64,000 bases of DNA from Paenibacillus sp. 481 (lineage in GTDB: Bacteria; Bacillota; Bacilli; Paenibacillales; Paenibacillaceae): contig NZ_CP075175.1 in the NCBI RefSeq assembly GCF_021223605.1, positions 4,233,501-4,297,500 on the forward strand. Reading direction: 5' to 3'. The translations under genes and the position numbers were made by a program. This document shows, piece after piece, positions 25,505 through 35,428 of this stretch (positions within the stretch are counted from its first letter, which is position 1; each line of letters begins with the position of its first letter). The notes beneath the pieces are model-generated. The model was not told the origin of the DNA and made no database searches. It worked only from the letters and a program-made list of their open reading frames with translations.

Positions 25505-26794
25505 ATGGATCGCGATGAATTTAAAGGTCAGTTATGGGATATTATGACGAACAAATTAAAGTTGCCAAATGTCCCTTGGCTGGAAGAGGATTTGAAGCTG
25601 AATCAGGATTTGCATATGGATTCGGTCATGCTACTGCAACTGCTCGTTTATTTGGAAGAAGAGTTGAAATTGCGCGTGCCTGAGGATGAGTTGAATCCAG
25701 AGGTGTTTGTATCGGTAGGCTCTTTGCTGGATTTTATGGAGCAATTAGAACCCGCAATCGCTCCTTATGAGCATCATATAGCAGCGGAAGACGAGCCTTT
25801 TGGCTGGAAGGATCAACGAATTAAAGTACATTGCCTGATCAGCTGTTTCTGTGAGATTGTGAAGCGCTATAGCGATGTTGATTATAGACCGTTTTATTTC
25901 GGGGTATGGGATGCTCCGTTTGCCATCACTGAACAAGGGATCATTCAATATTATACGAATGGCGAATCGTATGATACGTATTTAGAGTGGTTCGAGCGGC
26001 TGTTTGGTCCAAAAGTGTACAAATGGTACGATCCGGAATTGGATAAAGAGAGCAATGTGCAAACTTTTCTCGATTTGCTCGAACATCGTCCAGAGCATCG
26101 ACACATTATCGTGCAAATTGATATGTCACTGATGCCAGAGCGTGAGAACAAATTCAATCAAAAGCCGTTCCCGCATTACTTAATGATTTACAAAACGGAG
26201 CGGGAAGACGAATGGTTTATGCTGGACCCTGATTTCCGTTGGGAGGGGACGGTATCGAGAGAGCAAGTTATCGAAGCGATTAGGGAGAATCCGTTAGGCG
26301 GAGGCTTCTACGTCGATGCGGATCAAATTCGTACGCCTGATTTTGAGGTGGTGGAATCTTACTACCATAGTAGCTTCCCGAAGCAGCATAATGAGCTTAC
26401 GTCTCGTCTGAAGCAACTGCTCATCGACATGGCAGCCGAACAGAACGGATATACGCTTTCGATGTTGACAGCGGCTGTGAAAAATTTATTCGTACTCGTT
26501 ATTCGCAAATATAGTTACGAGTATGCGCTTATGTATTTTGGCGATACGTTGCAATTGTCGAAAGCGGAGCACTTTGGATATTGGGCCGATCAGGTGGAAG
26601 AGGTCATTCAAGGTTTCCGCAAAGTTCAATACACAGCGATTAAAATGTCGATCACAGGCGATATATCGCTGCTGCCACAAATGGTAAGTCAATTGGAAAA
26701 AATGGATACGATTGAATTGGAAGTCAAGCAGGAGATTGAACGTCAATTCGGGCTGTTGGCTCGACAATATGGCAAATTAGAAAGTGCTACATAA
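25505..26794 (+). CDS. asbDE: AsbD-AsbE fusion: acyl carrier protein plus DUF6005-type domain
   Basis: Residues 1-85 are an acyl carrier protein very like B. anthracis AsbD (LNQDLHMDSVMLLQLLVYLE; the Ser in DSVM is the phosphopantetheine site). Residues about 100-429 match AsbE/DUF6005 (IKVHCLISCFCEIVKRY, YRPFYFGVWDAPF, FMLDPDFRWEG). AsbE transfers 3,4-dihydroxybenzoyl from AsbD to spermidine, so a fusion would keep donor and transferase together. In Bacillus these are separate genes. AsbC (AMP ligase) and AsbF (dehydroshikimate dehydratase) are not in the window. A terminator follows. Confidence 0.88.
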   Translation: MDRDEFKGQLWDIMTNKLKLPNVPWLEEDLKLNQDLHMDSVMLLQLLVYLEEELKLRVPEDELNPEVFVSVGSLLDFMEQLEPAIAPYEHHIAAEDEPFGWKDQRIKVHCLISCFCEIVKRYSDVDYRPFYFGVWDAPFAITEQGIIQYYTNGESYDTYLEWFERLFGPKVYKWYDPELDKESNVQTFLDLLEHRPEHRHIIVQIDMSLMPERENKFNQKPFPHYLMIYKTEREDEWFMLDPDFRWEGTVSREQVIEAIRENPLGGGFYVDADQIRTPDFEVVESYYHSSFPKQHNELTSRLKQLLIDMAAEQNGYTLSMLTAAVKNLFVLVIRKYSYEYALMYFGDTLQLSKAEHFGYWADQVEEVIQGFRKVQYTAIKMSITGDISLLPQMVSQLEKMDTIELEVKQEIERQFGLLARQYGKLESAT

Positions 26795-26803
26795 GGTGAA
26801 GAA

Positions 26804-26840
26804 AGAGAGAGGCGGCGTTTGATGCGCCTCTTTCTTTTTT
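26804..26840 (+). terminator. Terminator of the asb operon
   Basis: Stem AGAGGCG / CGCCTCT (26808-26814, 26825-26831) followed by TTCTTTTTT. Confidence 0.8.
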
Positions 26841-26941
26841 GTTTATTCCACGATGGGCAACGGTTATTTTATGACTTCTAGTGCAGCTGTATTCGTAATA
26901 TAAATGTAGCATTACTGCTGTTACTGAGAGGTGAGATTCAT

Positions 26942-29900
26942 TTGCCATTTGTCCAACGATTTACGACAACAAGCGCGGGGTCACTCACGTTTACCGGGAA
27001 TGCTTTGTCTCTATCGAAAATAGCGAATCAGCTGTTACCTGGTACATTGGACGCGTCAGGAGCTTTTATTACGACAAACACGAGTCTGGTCGCTCCAGGC
27101 TGGTTTCCAGGCACGACTCTGGATTTTACAGTGGACAATTCGGCCGCGATTCTTCAGCTGCCGCCAGGCAGTACGGTTGAATATGCAGAGCTGATCTGGT
27201 CTGCGAACTATGCGAACCCAACGGGTAATGTGACACCGCTAATTGCCAACCCGATTCAATTTACGACGCCGTTAGGTACGTTCACGATTACGCGTGAACA
27301 GTTTTTTGACAACGTTGGCGCTAACGGAATAACACGTTGGTATACGCAGACTGCCAATGTGACGGCCTTGGTGCAGGCGGCTGGCGCAGGTACGTATGTT
27401 ACAGGCAGTGTTCCTGCCGTAATCACCCCTGATGATAATCAATCATCACACTCGGGATGGACGTTGGCCGTATCTTATCAAAATGCTGCGCAACCTTTCC
27501 GCAATAAATCCATCTTTGTTGGTCAAGACCTTGTAGGAATTACGGTTCCGCGTGTCGATATCGCGATCTCGGGATTCTCGTCACCGGCTGCTGGTCCGGT
27601 AACGGGGCGCATACTGTTGTCCGCGCATGACGGTGACCCATTTGCAGGAGGGGACATCGTTCAATTTGGCCCGAACACAACCATATTGTCCACATTGTCT
27701 GGGCCTAACAACTTGGCGAACAATTTCTTTCAAGCGCAAATTAATAACGACAGCGGTAATCTGGATACTTCGGGAACGTTTGGCACTCGCAATGCTACCG
27801 CTGGTAATCCGGGATTTTATAACACGGGTTCAAGGCTTGGCTATGATATTACGAACGTGGACGGTTCAGCAGGTCTTAGGAACTCCCAAACTTCAGGCGT
27901 GCTGCGGATTACGACGACTTCTGATGTTATTTTACCGAACGGTGTCGGGATCCAAATTGACGTCAACCAGCCGATCATATCAGTTGTAAAGAGCAGCGAC
28001 AGGACGGTTGTTCAGCGCGGAGATACAATCACCTATACGGTGGTGGTTACGAATAGTGGGGCGGCTAGTGCCGACAATGTTATTTTACGGGATACGATTC
28101 CGACAGGAACGACATTTGTTGACGGTAGTGTAACGATTGATACGGTTCAGCAGCCAGGGGCCAGTCCTGTGAGTGGGATAAATCTCGGAACGCTGCCGCT
28201 TGGCATGAGCAGGAGGGTGACATTCCAGCTTCGGGTAGGTACAGGGACTGTTCCTCCACAGTTTATCGATCAAGCTTCGACGACGTTTCAGTTTCAGACC
28301 GTACCTGGAGGGCCGGTATTGGACGGCGTAGCCGAGTCCGGTGAAGTCGTTGTGAACCTCCTCTCCTTGAATGTGATTAAGACCGCAAATCCTACTGAAG
28401 TTGCACCTGGAAATGATGTGTTGTACACCATTTCGGTCATTAATAACGGGGGTGTGCCTGTAACGGATGTGGTTGTTACAGATACGTTGCTTGGCATTGA
28501 TGAATTCGTATCGGTGCTCCCAGCGGGTGAAACGCTAAACTTTCAGATTTCATTTCCAGTTCCGCCAGACACTCCTGCTGGGACTGTATTCACGAACACA
28601 GCGTCGGCAGTTTCCAATGAGATAGCAGCGCAAGCTACTGCTCAGACTACCGTTATTGCTGCACCAGCGTTAGTCGTAACGAAGCTTGCCGACCGTACGG
28701 TTGTAGCTGTGGGAGAGACAGTTACCTATACGATTGAGGTGGTCAATGCAGGGAACAGCACCTTGACTAACGTGCGCGTCACCGATGCACAAATTGGTGT
28801 GGATACGGTTATTCCTCAGCTCTTGCAAGGCGCAAGTCAATTCGTTTTCGGCGAATTTACCGTACCGCTGAATGCATCAGGCACGTTTACGAATACGGTA
28901 ACCGTGGTAGCGAATGAAACAGGGCCTGTATCCGCCTCGGAGACGGTCACCATTACGGCGCAACCTAATTTGTTTATTCGTAAGACGGCGAATCAACCAA
29001 CCGTGGAGGCAGGCCAAGAGGTCATGTTTGAGATTGAGGTTGGCAATGCCGGTAATAATATTTTGACAAATATTCGCGTTCAAGATCCGCTACTTGGCAT
29101 TGATCAAACCATTAATGAGCTTGTTCCTGGAGAATCGTTTAATTTTACAGGTTCAATTACTCCCTCATTCGGTACAGCGCCGGGTACTGTAATAACGAAT
29201 ACCGTGACCGCAACTTCTGATCAAATCGGGCCCGTATCGGATGAAGCATCGGTAACTGTGCTACAGCCAACATTGCAAATTCTTGAAGTGATAAAAGAGG
29301 CCGATCAGACTACCGCAGCTCCGGGTTCAACGATTACGTACACCATTTTTGTATCGAATACAGGGTTTATTAACATTACGAACGTTCGTGTCACTGATCC
29401 GCTGCTCGGGATCGATCAGACGATCTCACTCATTTTTCCAGCGGAAACGATCGTGTTAAATGGAACCTTCGTTGTACCGCTAGATACACCAGATGGAACA
29501 AATATTACGAATACTGTGACGGCGACATCAGACCAGACGGTCCCAGCGCAGTCGACAAATGTTGTTCCGATTCAATCCACGTTTGAACTTGAAATTGTTA
29601 AGACAGCGAATGTAACGAGTGCGCTTCCAGGTGAAGTTGTCACCTATACGATTACGGTAACGAATACGGGCAATATGACGTTGACCAATCTCAATGTAAC
29701 GGACGCCCGTCTTGATTTGGATCAAACGGTGACACAGCTGTTAGCTGGGGCCGCTATTTCGTTTACACAAACGTTTACCATTCCAGCTGAGACACCAGCG
29801 GGAACGACTGTGGACAATGTGTCACAAGCGGTAGCAGATCGTGCTGTGCTGCAAGAAGCGGCTGCATCTGTGGCCATACTGGCCGCACCACTGCTTACGA

Positions 29901-31816
29901 TTACGAAGGAGGCAGACATTACTAGTGCCGCACCGGGTAGTACCATTACGTACACGATCAATGTGAAAAATGGTGGCAATGTGCCGCTTACGAATGTGCG
30001 TGTCCAAGATCTATTTTTAGGCCTTGATCAAACGTTCCCAACGCTAGGTATTGGGGGCGTGCAGACGATAATACTAACGTTTAGCGTGCCTGTGGCAACA
30101 CCTGCGGAGACCGTATTTATTAATACGGCTACAGCGGTTTCCGATCAAACGGCGCAGGTTACAGCCCAAGCAAGGGTCATCGTATCGCCGATCGTTGGCT
30201 TAGTTGTGGCGAAGTCAGTCAGCCCGACGTCAGCCCCGCCGGGTGGCAATGTAGTGTACACGATAGTGGTAAGCAATACATCAGGTACTACTTTGAACAA
30301 TATCGTTGTGGCTGACGTTGCACTTAGCTTTATACAGACGATCCCAACCTTGGCTCCGGGAGCATCCCAAACGTTAACCGTCCCTTTTACAATTCCGCTC
30401 AATCGACTTCCTGAATCGTTTACCAATACGGCTTTAGCCACGGCTAATGAGACCGATACGGTATCAGGATCGGCCACGGTAACGGTGCTGCAACTGCCAG
30501 TACTTCTATTGACAAAAGACACGTCTGTGCCATCCGCTGTACCTGGTGAAACGATCAGATACAATATTACACTCTTCAACCCAGGCAATGTAGCGTTGAC
30601 GAATGTGCGCATTATCGACCCGCTGCTCGGTATCGATACGATCATTAATTTACTTGATTTGGGGTTAAGTATAAACCTTAACGTGCCGTTTGAGATTCCG
30701 CGCTCTTTTGTAGGATCGTCGTTAACGAATACCGTTGTGGTCGAGACTGGGGAACTGCCGGATGAGGAAGCGACCAACGTACTGCCGATCGTACCTGATC
30801 CGATTGTTACCTTCACGAAAAATGCTGATCGGGCGACGGCTGCTCCGGGAGAGACGATTCATTATGTAATTGTCATTAATAACACGTCGAGTGTGCCGCT
30901 CACAAATATTTTTCTGTTCGATCCGGTCATTAAATTGATGGAGCGGGTAACGAGATTGGATCCTGGTCAATCCATTTCGTTCAATGCATCGTTCACCGTT
31001 CCGAAAAATACGCTGGCGGGGACTGTTATTCGCAATGAAGCGGTGCTGACCTCGGACGATTCTGTCACGCAGCGAGCGAGTGCAACTGTGACCGTATCGG
31101 CAGCGCCTGCCGTCATTTTAACGAAAACGGCGTCCAAAAACACAGCTTTTCAAGGTGAACAAGTCCAATTTGTGCTTAACTTTTTAAACGCAGGGAACGT
31201 GCCGTTAACGAATGTTCGAGCGGTTGATCCGTTGCTTAACATTAATTTGTTTAACGTTCGGGTTCCCGTTGGAACGACTAGGCAAGCACGCCTGCCATTC
31301 GTTATTCCTGCTAATGCTGTGCCTGGCTCGACGATCGTTAATACGATTACGTTGACTTCCAATGAGCTGGCACCGGTTAGTGCTTCTGCTTCGATTCAAG
31401 TTCTAGCTTCACCGCTCCAAGTCATTAAATCAGCGGATCGATTATCCGCGATTACAGGAGAAATCGTTACATTTACGATACGGCTGAAAAATACGTCCGT
31501 ATTCGAGCTCACGAACATCAAGGTGTTTGATGAGATTCCAGCAGGCACAGAGCTTGTAGTAGGAAGTGTCACGATAAATGGTAAACCGAGTGCTAGTCAA
31601 AATTTACGTGCAGGCGTTCCGATTCACAATTTAAAGCCGGGAGAGGAAGCGGACATTCGGTTTAAAGTCAAAATACAAATCAGTCCAAACCCGCCTATTC
31701 AGGCTGTTAATCAAGCGTCTGTACTGTTTTCGTTTAGAAACGCGCAAGGAACGCTCACGACGTTACGGGTATTTTCTAATCAGGTTGTTATTTTAATTGA
31801 AGAAATGGAAGAATGA
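26942..31816 (+). CDS. Giant DUF11-repeat surface-type protein (1624 aa)
   Basis: TTG start 8 nt after GAGAGGTGAG. Residues 1-340 form a unique N-terminal domain (SLTFTGNALSLSK, TTLDFTVDNSAAI, FDNVGANGITRWYTQTANVT) seen in Bacillus-group DUF11 proteins. About 12 repeats of 105-120 residues follow, each starting near LxVxKTAxxTxAxPGExVTYT and ending with a NTVTAxSD-like strand. There is no N-terminal signal peptide and no LPxTG anchor, so export or display (for example on the spore or by a nonclassical route) is unresolved. No cysteine or tryptophan appears in the repeat part, fitting a stiff extracellular rod. Confidence 0.85.
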   Translation: MPFVQRFTTTSAGSLTFTGNALSLSKIANQLLPGTLDASGAFITTNTSLVAPGWFPGTTLDFTVDNSAAILQLPPGSTVEYAELIWSANYANPTGNVTPLIANPIQFTTPLGTFTITREQFFDNVGANGITRWYTQTANVTALVQAAGAGTYVTGSVPAVITPDDNQSSHSGWTLAVSYQNAAQPFRNKSIFVGQDLVGITVPRVDIAISGFSSPAAGPVTGRILLSAHDGDPFAGGDIVQFGPNTTILSTLSGPNNLANNFFQAQINNDSGNLDTSGTFGTRNATAGNPGFYNTGSRLGYDITNVDGSAGLRNSQTSGVLRITTTSDVILPNGVGIQIDVNQPIISVVKSSDRTVVQRGDTITYTVVVTNSGAASADNVILRDTIPTGTTFVDGSVTIDTVQQPGASPVSGINLGTLPLGMSRRVTFQLRVGTGTVPPQFIDQASTTFQFQTVPGGPVLDGVAESGEVVVNLLSLNVIKTANPTEVAPGNDVLYTISVINNGGVPVTDVVVTDTLLGIDEFVSVLPAGETLNFQISFPVPPDTPAGTVFTNTASAVSNEIAAQATAQTTVIAAPALVVTKLADRTVVAVGETVTYTIEVVNAGNSTLTNVRVTDAQIGVDTVIPQLLQGASQFVFGEFTVPLNASGTFTNTVTVVANETGPVSASETVTITAQPNLFIRKTANQPTVEAGQEVMFEIEVGNAGNNILTNIRVQDPLLGIDQTINELVPGESFNFTGSITPSFGTAPGTVITNTVTATSDQIGPVSDEASVTVLQPTLQILEVIKEADQTTAAPGSTITYTIFVSNTGFINITNVRVTDPLLGIDQTISLIFPAETIVLNGTFVVPLDTPDGTNITNTVTATSDQTVPAQSTNVVPIQSTFELEIVKTANVTSALPGEVVTYTITVTNTGNMTLTNLNVTDARLDLDQTVTQLLAGAAISFTQTFTIPAETPAGTTVDNVSQAVADRAVLQEAAASVAILAAPLLTITKEADITSAAPGSTITYTINVKNGGNVPLTNVRVQDLFLGLDQTFPTLGIGGVQTIILTFSVPVATPAETVFINTATAVSDQTAQVTAQARVIVSPIVGLVVAKSVSPTSAPPGGNVVYTIVVSNTSGTTLNNIVVADVALSFIQTIPTLAPGASQTLTVPFTIPLNRLPESFTNTALATANETDTVSGSATVTVLQLPVLLLTKDTSVPSAVPGETIRYNITLFNPGNVALTNVRIIDPLLGIDTIINLLDLGLSINLNVPFEIPRSFVGSSLTNTVVVETGELPDEEATNVLPIVPDPIVTFTKNADRATAAPGETIHYVIVINNTSSVPLTNIFLFDPVIKLMERVTRLDPGQSISFNASFTVPKNTLAGTVIRNEAVLTSDDSVTQRASATVTVSAAPAVILTKTASKNTAFQGEQVQFVLNFLNAGNVPLTNVRAVDPLLNINLFNVRVPVGTTRQARLPFVIPANAVPGSTIVNTITLTSNELAPVSASASIQVLASPLQVIKSADRLSAITGEIVTFTIRLKNTSVFELTNIKVFDEIPAGTELVVGSVTINGKPSASQNLRAGVPIHNLKPGEEADIRFKVKIQISPNPPIQAVNQASVLFSFRNAQGTLTTLRVFSNQVVILIEEMEE

Positions 31817-31859
31817 TGAAATGGGAATGAAATAAAATCAAATATGCAACGAGCGCTGG

Positions 31860-31894
31860 AAAACTTCTGTTGTTGATCTGCGACAGAAGTTTTT
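31860..31894 (+). terminator. Terminator after the DUF11 gene
   Basis: Perfect 11-bp stem AAAACTTCTGT / ACAGAAGTTTT followed by T. The remaining 220 nt to the LysE gene hold no gene. Confidence 0.85.
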
Positions 31895-32114
31895 CGGTGT
31901 TATGGAAGTATGGATTGATGGTGTTATATGGTCGTTCTTGATTAAGAAAAGGGCGAGCTGGGCTTATTTTTGGATAAAAGTAGTTCCCCCCCTTTTTCTT
32001 CCTTCAATAATTTGATAAAATTTGTTAAGAGGTTCGTGTACATGACGTCCTCGCCGAAGCAGCACAATTTTTTCTAAAACCTATCATAGTGGTAGTAGAA
32101 CGCGAGGAATAATC

Positions 32115-32726
32115 ATGTTCATGACGTTACTGAAAGGAACGATGCTGGGGTTTCTAATCGCTGCACCTGTAGGGCCTATCGGGGTATTATGTATTCGCCG
32201 CACACTTAGTCAAGGTAGACTATACGGTTTAGTATCTGGCCTTGGTGCTGCTATGGCGGATGTTATATTTGGCTGCATCGCCGCATTTGGTTTAACGTTT
32301 ATTACGCAGTTTATGTTGGACCAGCAGTCGTGGATCAAGCTTATTGGAGGCATTTTTCTATGCGTCTTAGGTATTAAGTGTATGAAATCTAAGCCAGAAG
32401 GCAAACCCGCTCCCAGCTCAAAGAGTGGACTGCTTAAAGCTTTTATTTCTACCTTTTTACTTACGCTTTCTAATCCGATTACGATCATCTTATTTTTAGG
32501 GTTGTTTGCGGCGTTAGGACTTTCTCAAGGAGGAAGTACTTTTTCGGGATATGTATTGGTCTTGGGTGTATTTATCGGTTCTGTCTTCTGGTGGTTACTG
32601 CTAAGTTTAGGAATCGGGTGGTTCCGCAAATTTATGAATGATAACTTTTTAGTCTGGTTGAACCGAATCTCAGGCAGCGTCTTAATTTGTTTTGGCGGAT
32701 ATATATTCGTAGATTCTTTTATTTAA
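32115..32726 (+). CDS. LysE-family exporter
   Basis: 203 residues with about six hydrophobic segments and the family start GFLIAAPVGPIGVLCIRRTL. Also present are GLGAAMADVIFGC, a polar cytoplasmic loop KPEGKPAPSSK and TLSNPITIILFLGLFA. The family exports amino acids or related small solutes; the substrate cannot be told. ATG after GAGGAAT. It is monocistronic. Confidence 0.9.
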   Translation: MFMTLLKGTMLGFLIAAPVGPIGVLCIRRTLSQGRLYGLVSGLGAAMADVIFGCIAAFGLTFITQFMLDQQSWIKLIGGIFLCVLGIKCMKSKPEGKPAPSSKSGLLKAFISTFLLTLSNPITIILFLGLFAALGLSQGGSTFSGYVLVLGVFIGSVFWWLLLSLGIGWFRKFMNDNFLVWLNRISGSVLICFGGYIFVDSFI

Positions 32727-32746
32727 CTCTTTATTTGGACACGAAT

Positions 32747-32786
32747 GAACGTACTAGTGAACGCATCAGTGAACGCCCAAGTGAAC
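32747..32786 (+). repeat. 12-bp tandem repeat, 3.3 copies
   Basis: GAACGTACTAGT, GAACGCATCAGT, GAACGCCCAAGT, GAAC lie just after the LysE gene, before its terminator. Confidence 0.8.
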
Positions 32787-32792
32787 ACAAAA

Positions 32793-32837
32793 AAAATCGC
32801 CTTAGCCTTGCCATTCTGGCAGGGAAGGGCGATTTTC
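32793..32837. terminator. Terminator after the LysE gene
   Basis: Stem AAAATCGCC / GGCGATTTT (32793-32801, 32828-32836) with further pairing inside; flanked by A- and T-runs, so probably bidirectional, also serving the minus gene at 32869. Confidence 0.75.
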
Positions 32838-32868
32838 TTATCACTGTCCGCTTAGAAGCAGGACGATA

Positions 32869-33114
32869 TTACAATTGTGCGAAGTCTACTTGGCTTGCGA
32901 TTTCCTCGACAAAACGATCCAAGCACTTGCAGTGCGTATCTTTACGACAAATCGGACATGGATTTTTCAGAAGTCGAGAAATGCTCTTTGTGCCATTGTT
33001 GTAAATGATCCGGCAGTGCGTGTTGTCTTGCAATCTCGCAACAACATGGTAAAGGTTCGTAGCATCATTACGTTCGTGCATTTTTGCTTCTACAACTTGT
33101 GGTTTGAAGATCAT
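32869..33114 (-). CDS. Small cysteine-rich protein (81 aa)
   Basis: ATG 33114 follows AGGTGAT; a longer start at 33147 has a poorer site. The protein ends with NPCPICRKDTHCKCLDRF, a four-cysteine cluster (CPxC...CxC) that looks metal-binding, preceded by a beta-rich part (VVARLQDNTHCRIIYNNGT). I recognise no named family. It converges on the LysE gene and shares its terminator. Confidence 0.6.
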   Translation of the reverse strand: MIFKPQVVEAKMHERNDATNLYHVVARLQDNTHCRIIYNNGTKSISRLLKNPCPICRKDTHCKCLDRFVEEIASQVDFAQL

Positions 33115-33217
33115 CTGTATCACCTGTGCTTCTTTATATTTTCGCATGTTACATGATATTGGTTTTGTGCGCCAATGTCAAATGACTATTTGTACCGGAA
33201 GGTCGGGGGTGTGAACG

Positions 33218-34201
33218 ATGAGAGCAGAAAAATGGAGACAGGGTGATGAAATTCGCATCATCTCACCGTCTAGAACGATGTCCATCATTGCAGCTGAACA
33301 ACGGGAATTGTCCAAGCAGCGCTTGGAGGATTTAGGTTTGCGTGTGTCGTTCGGCCGTCACGTTGAGGAGACGGACATTTTTTTATCTTCTTCAATTGTA
33401 TCACGAATTACTGATTTGCATGAAGCGTTTTTAGATCCGAACGTAAAAGGAATTTTAACCACAATCGGGGGCTTCAATTGCAACCAGTTGCTGCGCCACC
33501 TCGATTATTCAATAATCAGGGCCAACCCGAAGCGCTTGTGCGGATATTCGGACATTACTGCCTTGAGCAATGCCATTTACGCGAATACGGGATTGATAAC
33601 GTATTCCGGCCCGCATTTTTCTACGTTCGGGATGCTGCATGGTTTGGCTTATACGATAGACTATTTTCGAAAAATGATGTTCGAGGAAGATGAAGTGACG
33701 GTAGTGTCTGCAGCGGAATGGAGCGACGACAGCTGGTACTTGAATCAAGAAGACCGCCAATTCATGCAAAATGAGGGGCCTTTCGTCATTCAGGAGGGCA
33801 AAGCGGAAGGGGTCATTGTCGGAGGCAATCAATGTACATTCAACTTGCTGCATGGAACGGCGTATATGCCTGATTTGACGAATGCGATCCTGTTCCTTGA
33901 AGACGATTACGAAGTGTCGCCACTCAACTTCGATCGGGATTTACAATCGATAATTCATCAGCCGGGATTTGCTGGTGTGCAAGGAATTGTGATCGGTCGT
34001 TTTCAGAAGGCATCGCAAATGACGAGGGAGCTGTTAATCGAGATTGTTACATCGAAGCAGGAGCTTGCCGGAATTCTGGTTATTGCGGATCTCGATTTTG
34101 GTCATACGTCACCGCAGTTTACTTTTCCGATTGGGGGACGAGCTTCGATAGAAGCGAATGGTAGGGAAATCCGTCTCGCGATTCGTGATAATGTTAAATA
34201 G
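33218..34201 (+). CDS. S66-family LD-carboxypeptidase (MccF-like)
   Basis: 327 residues with the S66 layout: DEIRIISPSRTM at the N-terminus, ILTTIGGFNCNQLL, nucleophile Ser in CGYSDITAL (about 110), catalytic Glu region ILFLEDDYE and catalytic His in DLDFGHTSPQ near the end. MccF-type members cleave microcin C-like peptide-nucleotides; LdcA-type members recycle muropeptides. The GYSDIT, GGNQCTFNLL and LEDD stretches favour the MccF branch. It is followed after 19 nt by a GNAT gene; both may protect against toxic nucleotides or antibiotics. Confidence 0.9.
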   Translation: MRAEKWRQGDEIRIISPSRTMSIIAAEQRELSKQRLEDLGLRVSFGRHVEETDIFLSSSIVSRITDLHEAFLDPNVKGILTTIGGFNCNQLLRHLDYSIIRANPKRLCGYSDITALSNAIYANTGLITYSGPHFSTFGMLHGLAYTIDYFRKMMFEEDEVTVVSAAEWSDDSWYLNQEDRQFMQNEGPFVIQEGKAEGVIVGGNQCTFNLLHGTAYMPDLTNAILFLEDDYEVSPLNFDRDLQSIIHQPGFAGVQGIVIGRFQKASQMTRELLIEIVTSKQELAGILVIADLDFGHTSPQFTFPIGGRASIEANGREIRLAIRDNVK

Positions 34202-34220
34202 CAACTTACAAGGAGACAAC

Positions 34221-34688
34221 ATGATGAACATTCAACCGACAATCGTTTCACCAAGCCATTTAGAGCTGCGTGCTTTAATCGCCAAGCTCGATCAAGAATT
34301 GATGGAGCGCTATCCAACGGAAAAGATATTTGGCGTAGACTTTGATGACCCCAAGGTAAAGGAAATGACATTCGTCGTCGCCTACGATGGTGATGTGCCA
34401 GCTGGCTGCGGCGCGATTCGCCCGCTTGGGGATAAGGTGGTCGAAATCAAACGATTTTATGTGGCGCCAGCGTATCGCCGTAAAGGTGTAGCTTCGCGAA
34501 TATTGTCCTTCCTTGAGCAACTTACGGCTGAGGGTGGGTATACGTGTATTCGACTTGAAACCGGAAAAAACCAAGATGATGCGGTCGGTCTATACGAGAA
34601 GTTTGGATTCGGTCTGATTCCGTGTTACGGCGAGTACGAAGGCTGTGAAGACAGCATTTGTTACGAAAAGCAGTTGGATGTCATTTGA
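34221..34688 (+). CDS. GNAT-family N-acetyltransferase
   Basis: ATG 34221 directly follows AAGGAGACAAC. The 155 residues show the GNAT fold: GDVPAGCGAIRP, VVEIKRFYVAPAYRRKGVASRIL (acetyl-CoA loop RRKGVA), and YTCIRLETGKNQDDAVGLYEKFGF near the end. The substrate is unknown. It lies 19 nt after the S66 peptidase gene and is probably in the same transcript. The 240 nt beyond it hold no gene. Confidence 0.88.
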   Translation: MMNIQPTIVSPSHLELRALIAKLDQELMERYPTEKIFGVDFDDPKVKEMTFVVAYDGDVPAGCGAIRPLGDKVVEIKRFYVAPAYRRKGVASRILSFLEQLTAEGGYTCIRLETGKNQDDAVGLYEKFGFGLIPCYGEYEGCEDSICYEKQLDVI

Positions 34689-34927
34689 TTATAGTTTCAA
34701 GCGGTGCGGAATTTGAAATGATGGACACTTACGAGAAATGTCTTATTTGTTTAACTAACAAGATACGAGCGTAAAATAAAGATCGGCAGTTATACATTAC
34801 ATAAATCTGTTCAACATAATAAGGTGTGTTCAGTCAGGCAAGGCTCCAGCTTGAAGAGAAGTGCCTTTTCTTCCTTGCTCTAATAAGCACACCATTTCAG
34901 CTAGATTATTTAGTAAAGGAAGTTAAT

Positions 34928-35425
34928 ATGGCTAACACATCAACAACTACACTTACGATGACTCGTCGTTTTGATGTCAGTGCGGACAAAGTATTTGACG
35001 CTTGGTTAAATCCAGACAAGATGAGAAAATGGTTATTCACCATGGAACCAACGAACAAAGTGGCAACAAATAAGCCCCATGTCGGTGGCCGTTGGGAAAT
35101 TGTTGACCATCGTGAAGGTAAAGATTACAGGGCAATTGGTGAGTACGTCGAAATTGACCCGCCAAGTAAGCTCATATTCACCTTTAAAATGCCTCAATTC
35201 AACGATTTGGAGGACAGAATTGTAGTCGAAATTAAACCGTTAGATAAGGGCTCTGAAATGACGTTCACACAAGTCATTGTCGTTCCTCACGAAGCAGGTT
35301 GGACGGAGGGAGACGTTGAAAAAGCGCTTGTTGACTATAATAGTCAAACCGAACAAGGTTGGGGTTATATGTTTGAAGGGCTAAAGCAATTAGTTGAAAC
35401 AGGTAAAATTAATTACCCCGTTTAA
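34928..35425 (+). CDS. SRPBCC/AHSA1-family protein (165 aa)
   Basis: ATG after AAAGGAAG; the in-frame upstream sequence is not conserved-looking. The protein has the AHSA1 pattern: TRRFDVSADKVFDAWLNPDKMRKWLF, then VGGRWEIVDHREGKDYRAIGEYVEIDPPSKLIFTF and a C-terminal helix (EQGWGYMFEGLKQLVETG). The fold binds hydrophobic ligands; its role is unknown. It is monocistronic and has a strong terminator. Confidence 0.88.
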   Translation: MANTSTTTLTMTRRFDVSADKVFDAWLNPDKMRKWLFTMEPTNKVATNKPHVGGRWEIVDHREGKDYRAIGEYVEIDPPSKLIFTFKMPQFNDLEDRIVVEIKPLDKGSEMTFTQVIVVPHEAGWTEGDVEKALVDYNSQTEQGWGYMFEGLKQLVETGKINYPV

Positions 35426-35428
35426 ATG

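Noticed and set aside
29722-30816. Long minus-strand frames (85 and 223 codons) in the DUF11 gene
   Set aside because: They arise from the biased codon use of the Thr/Val-rich repeats; no start sites.
32687-33156. Two plus-strand frames (105 and 93 codons)
   Set aside because: The first runs from the LysE gene through a tandem repeat and terminator; both overlap the better-supported Cys-rich minus-strand gene.
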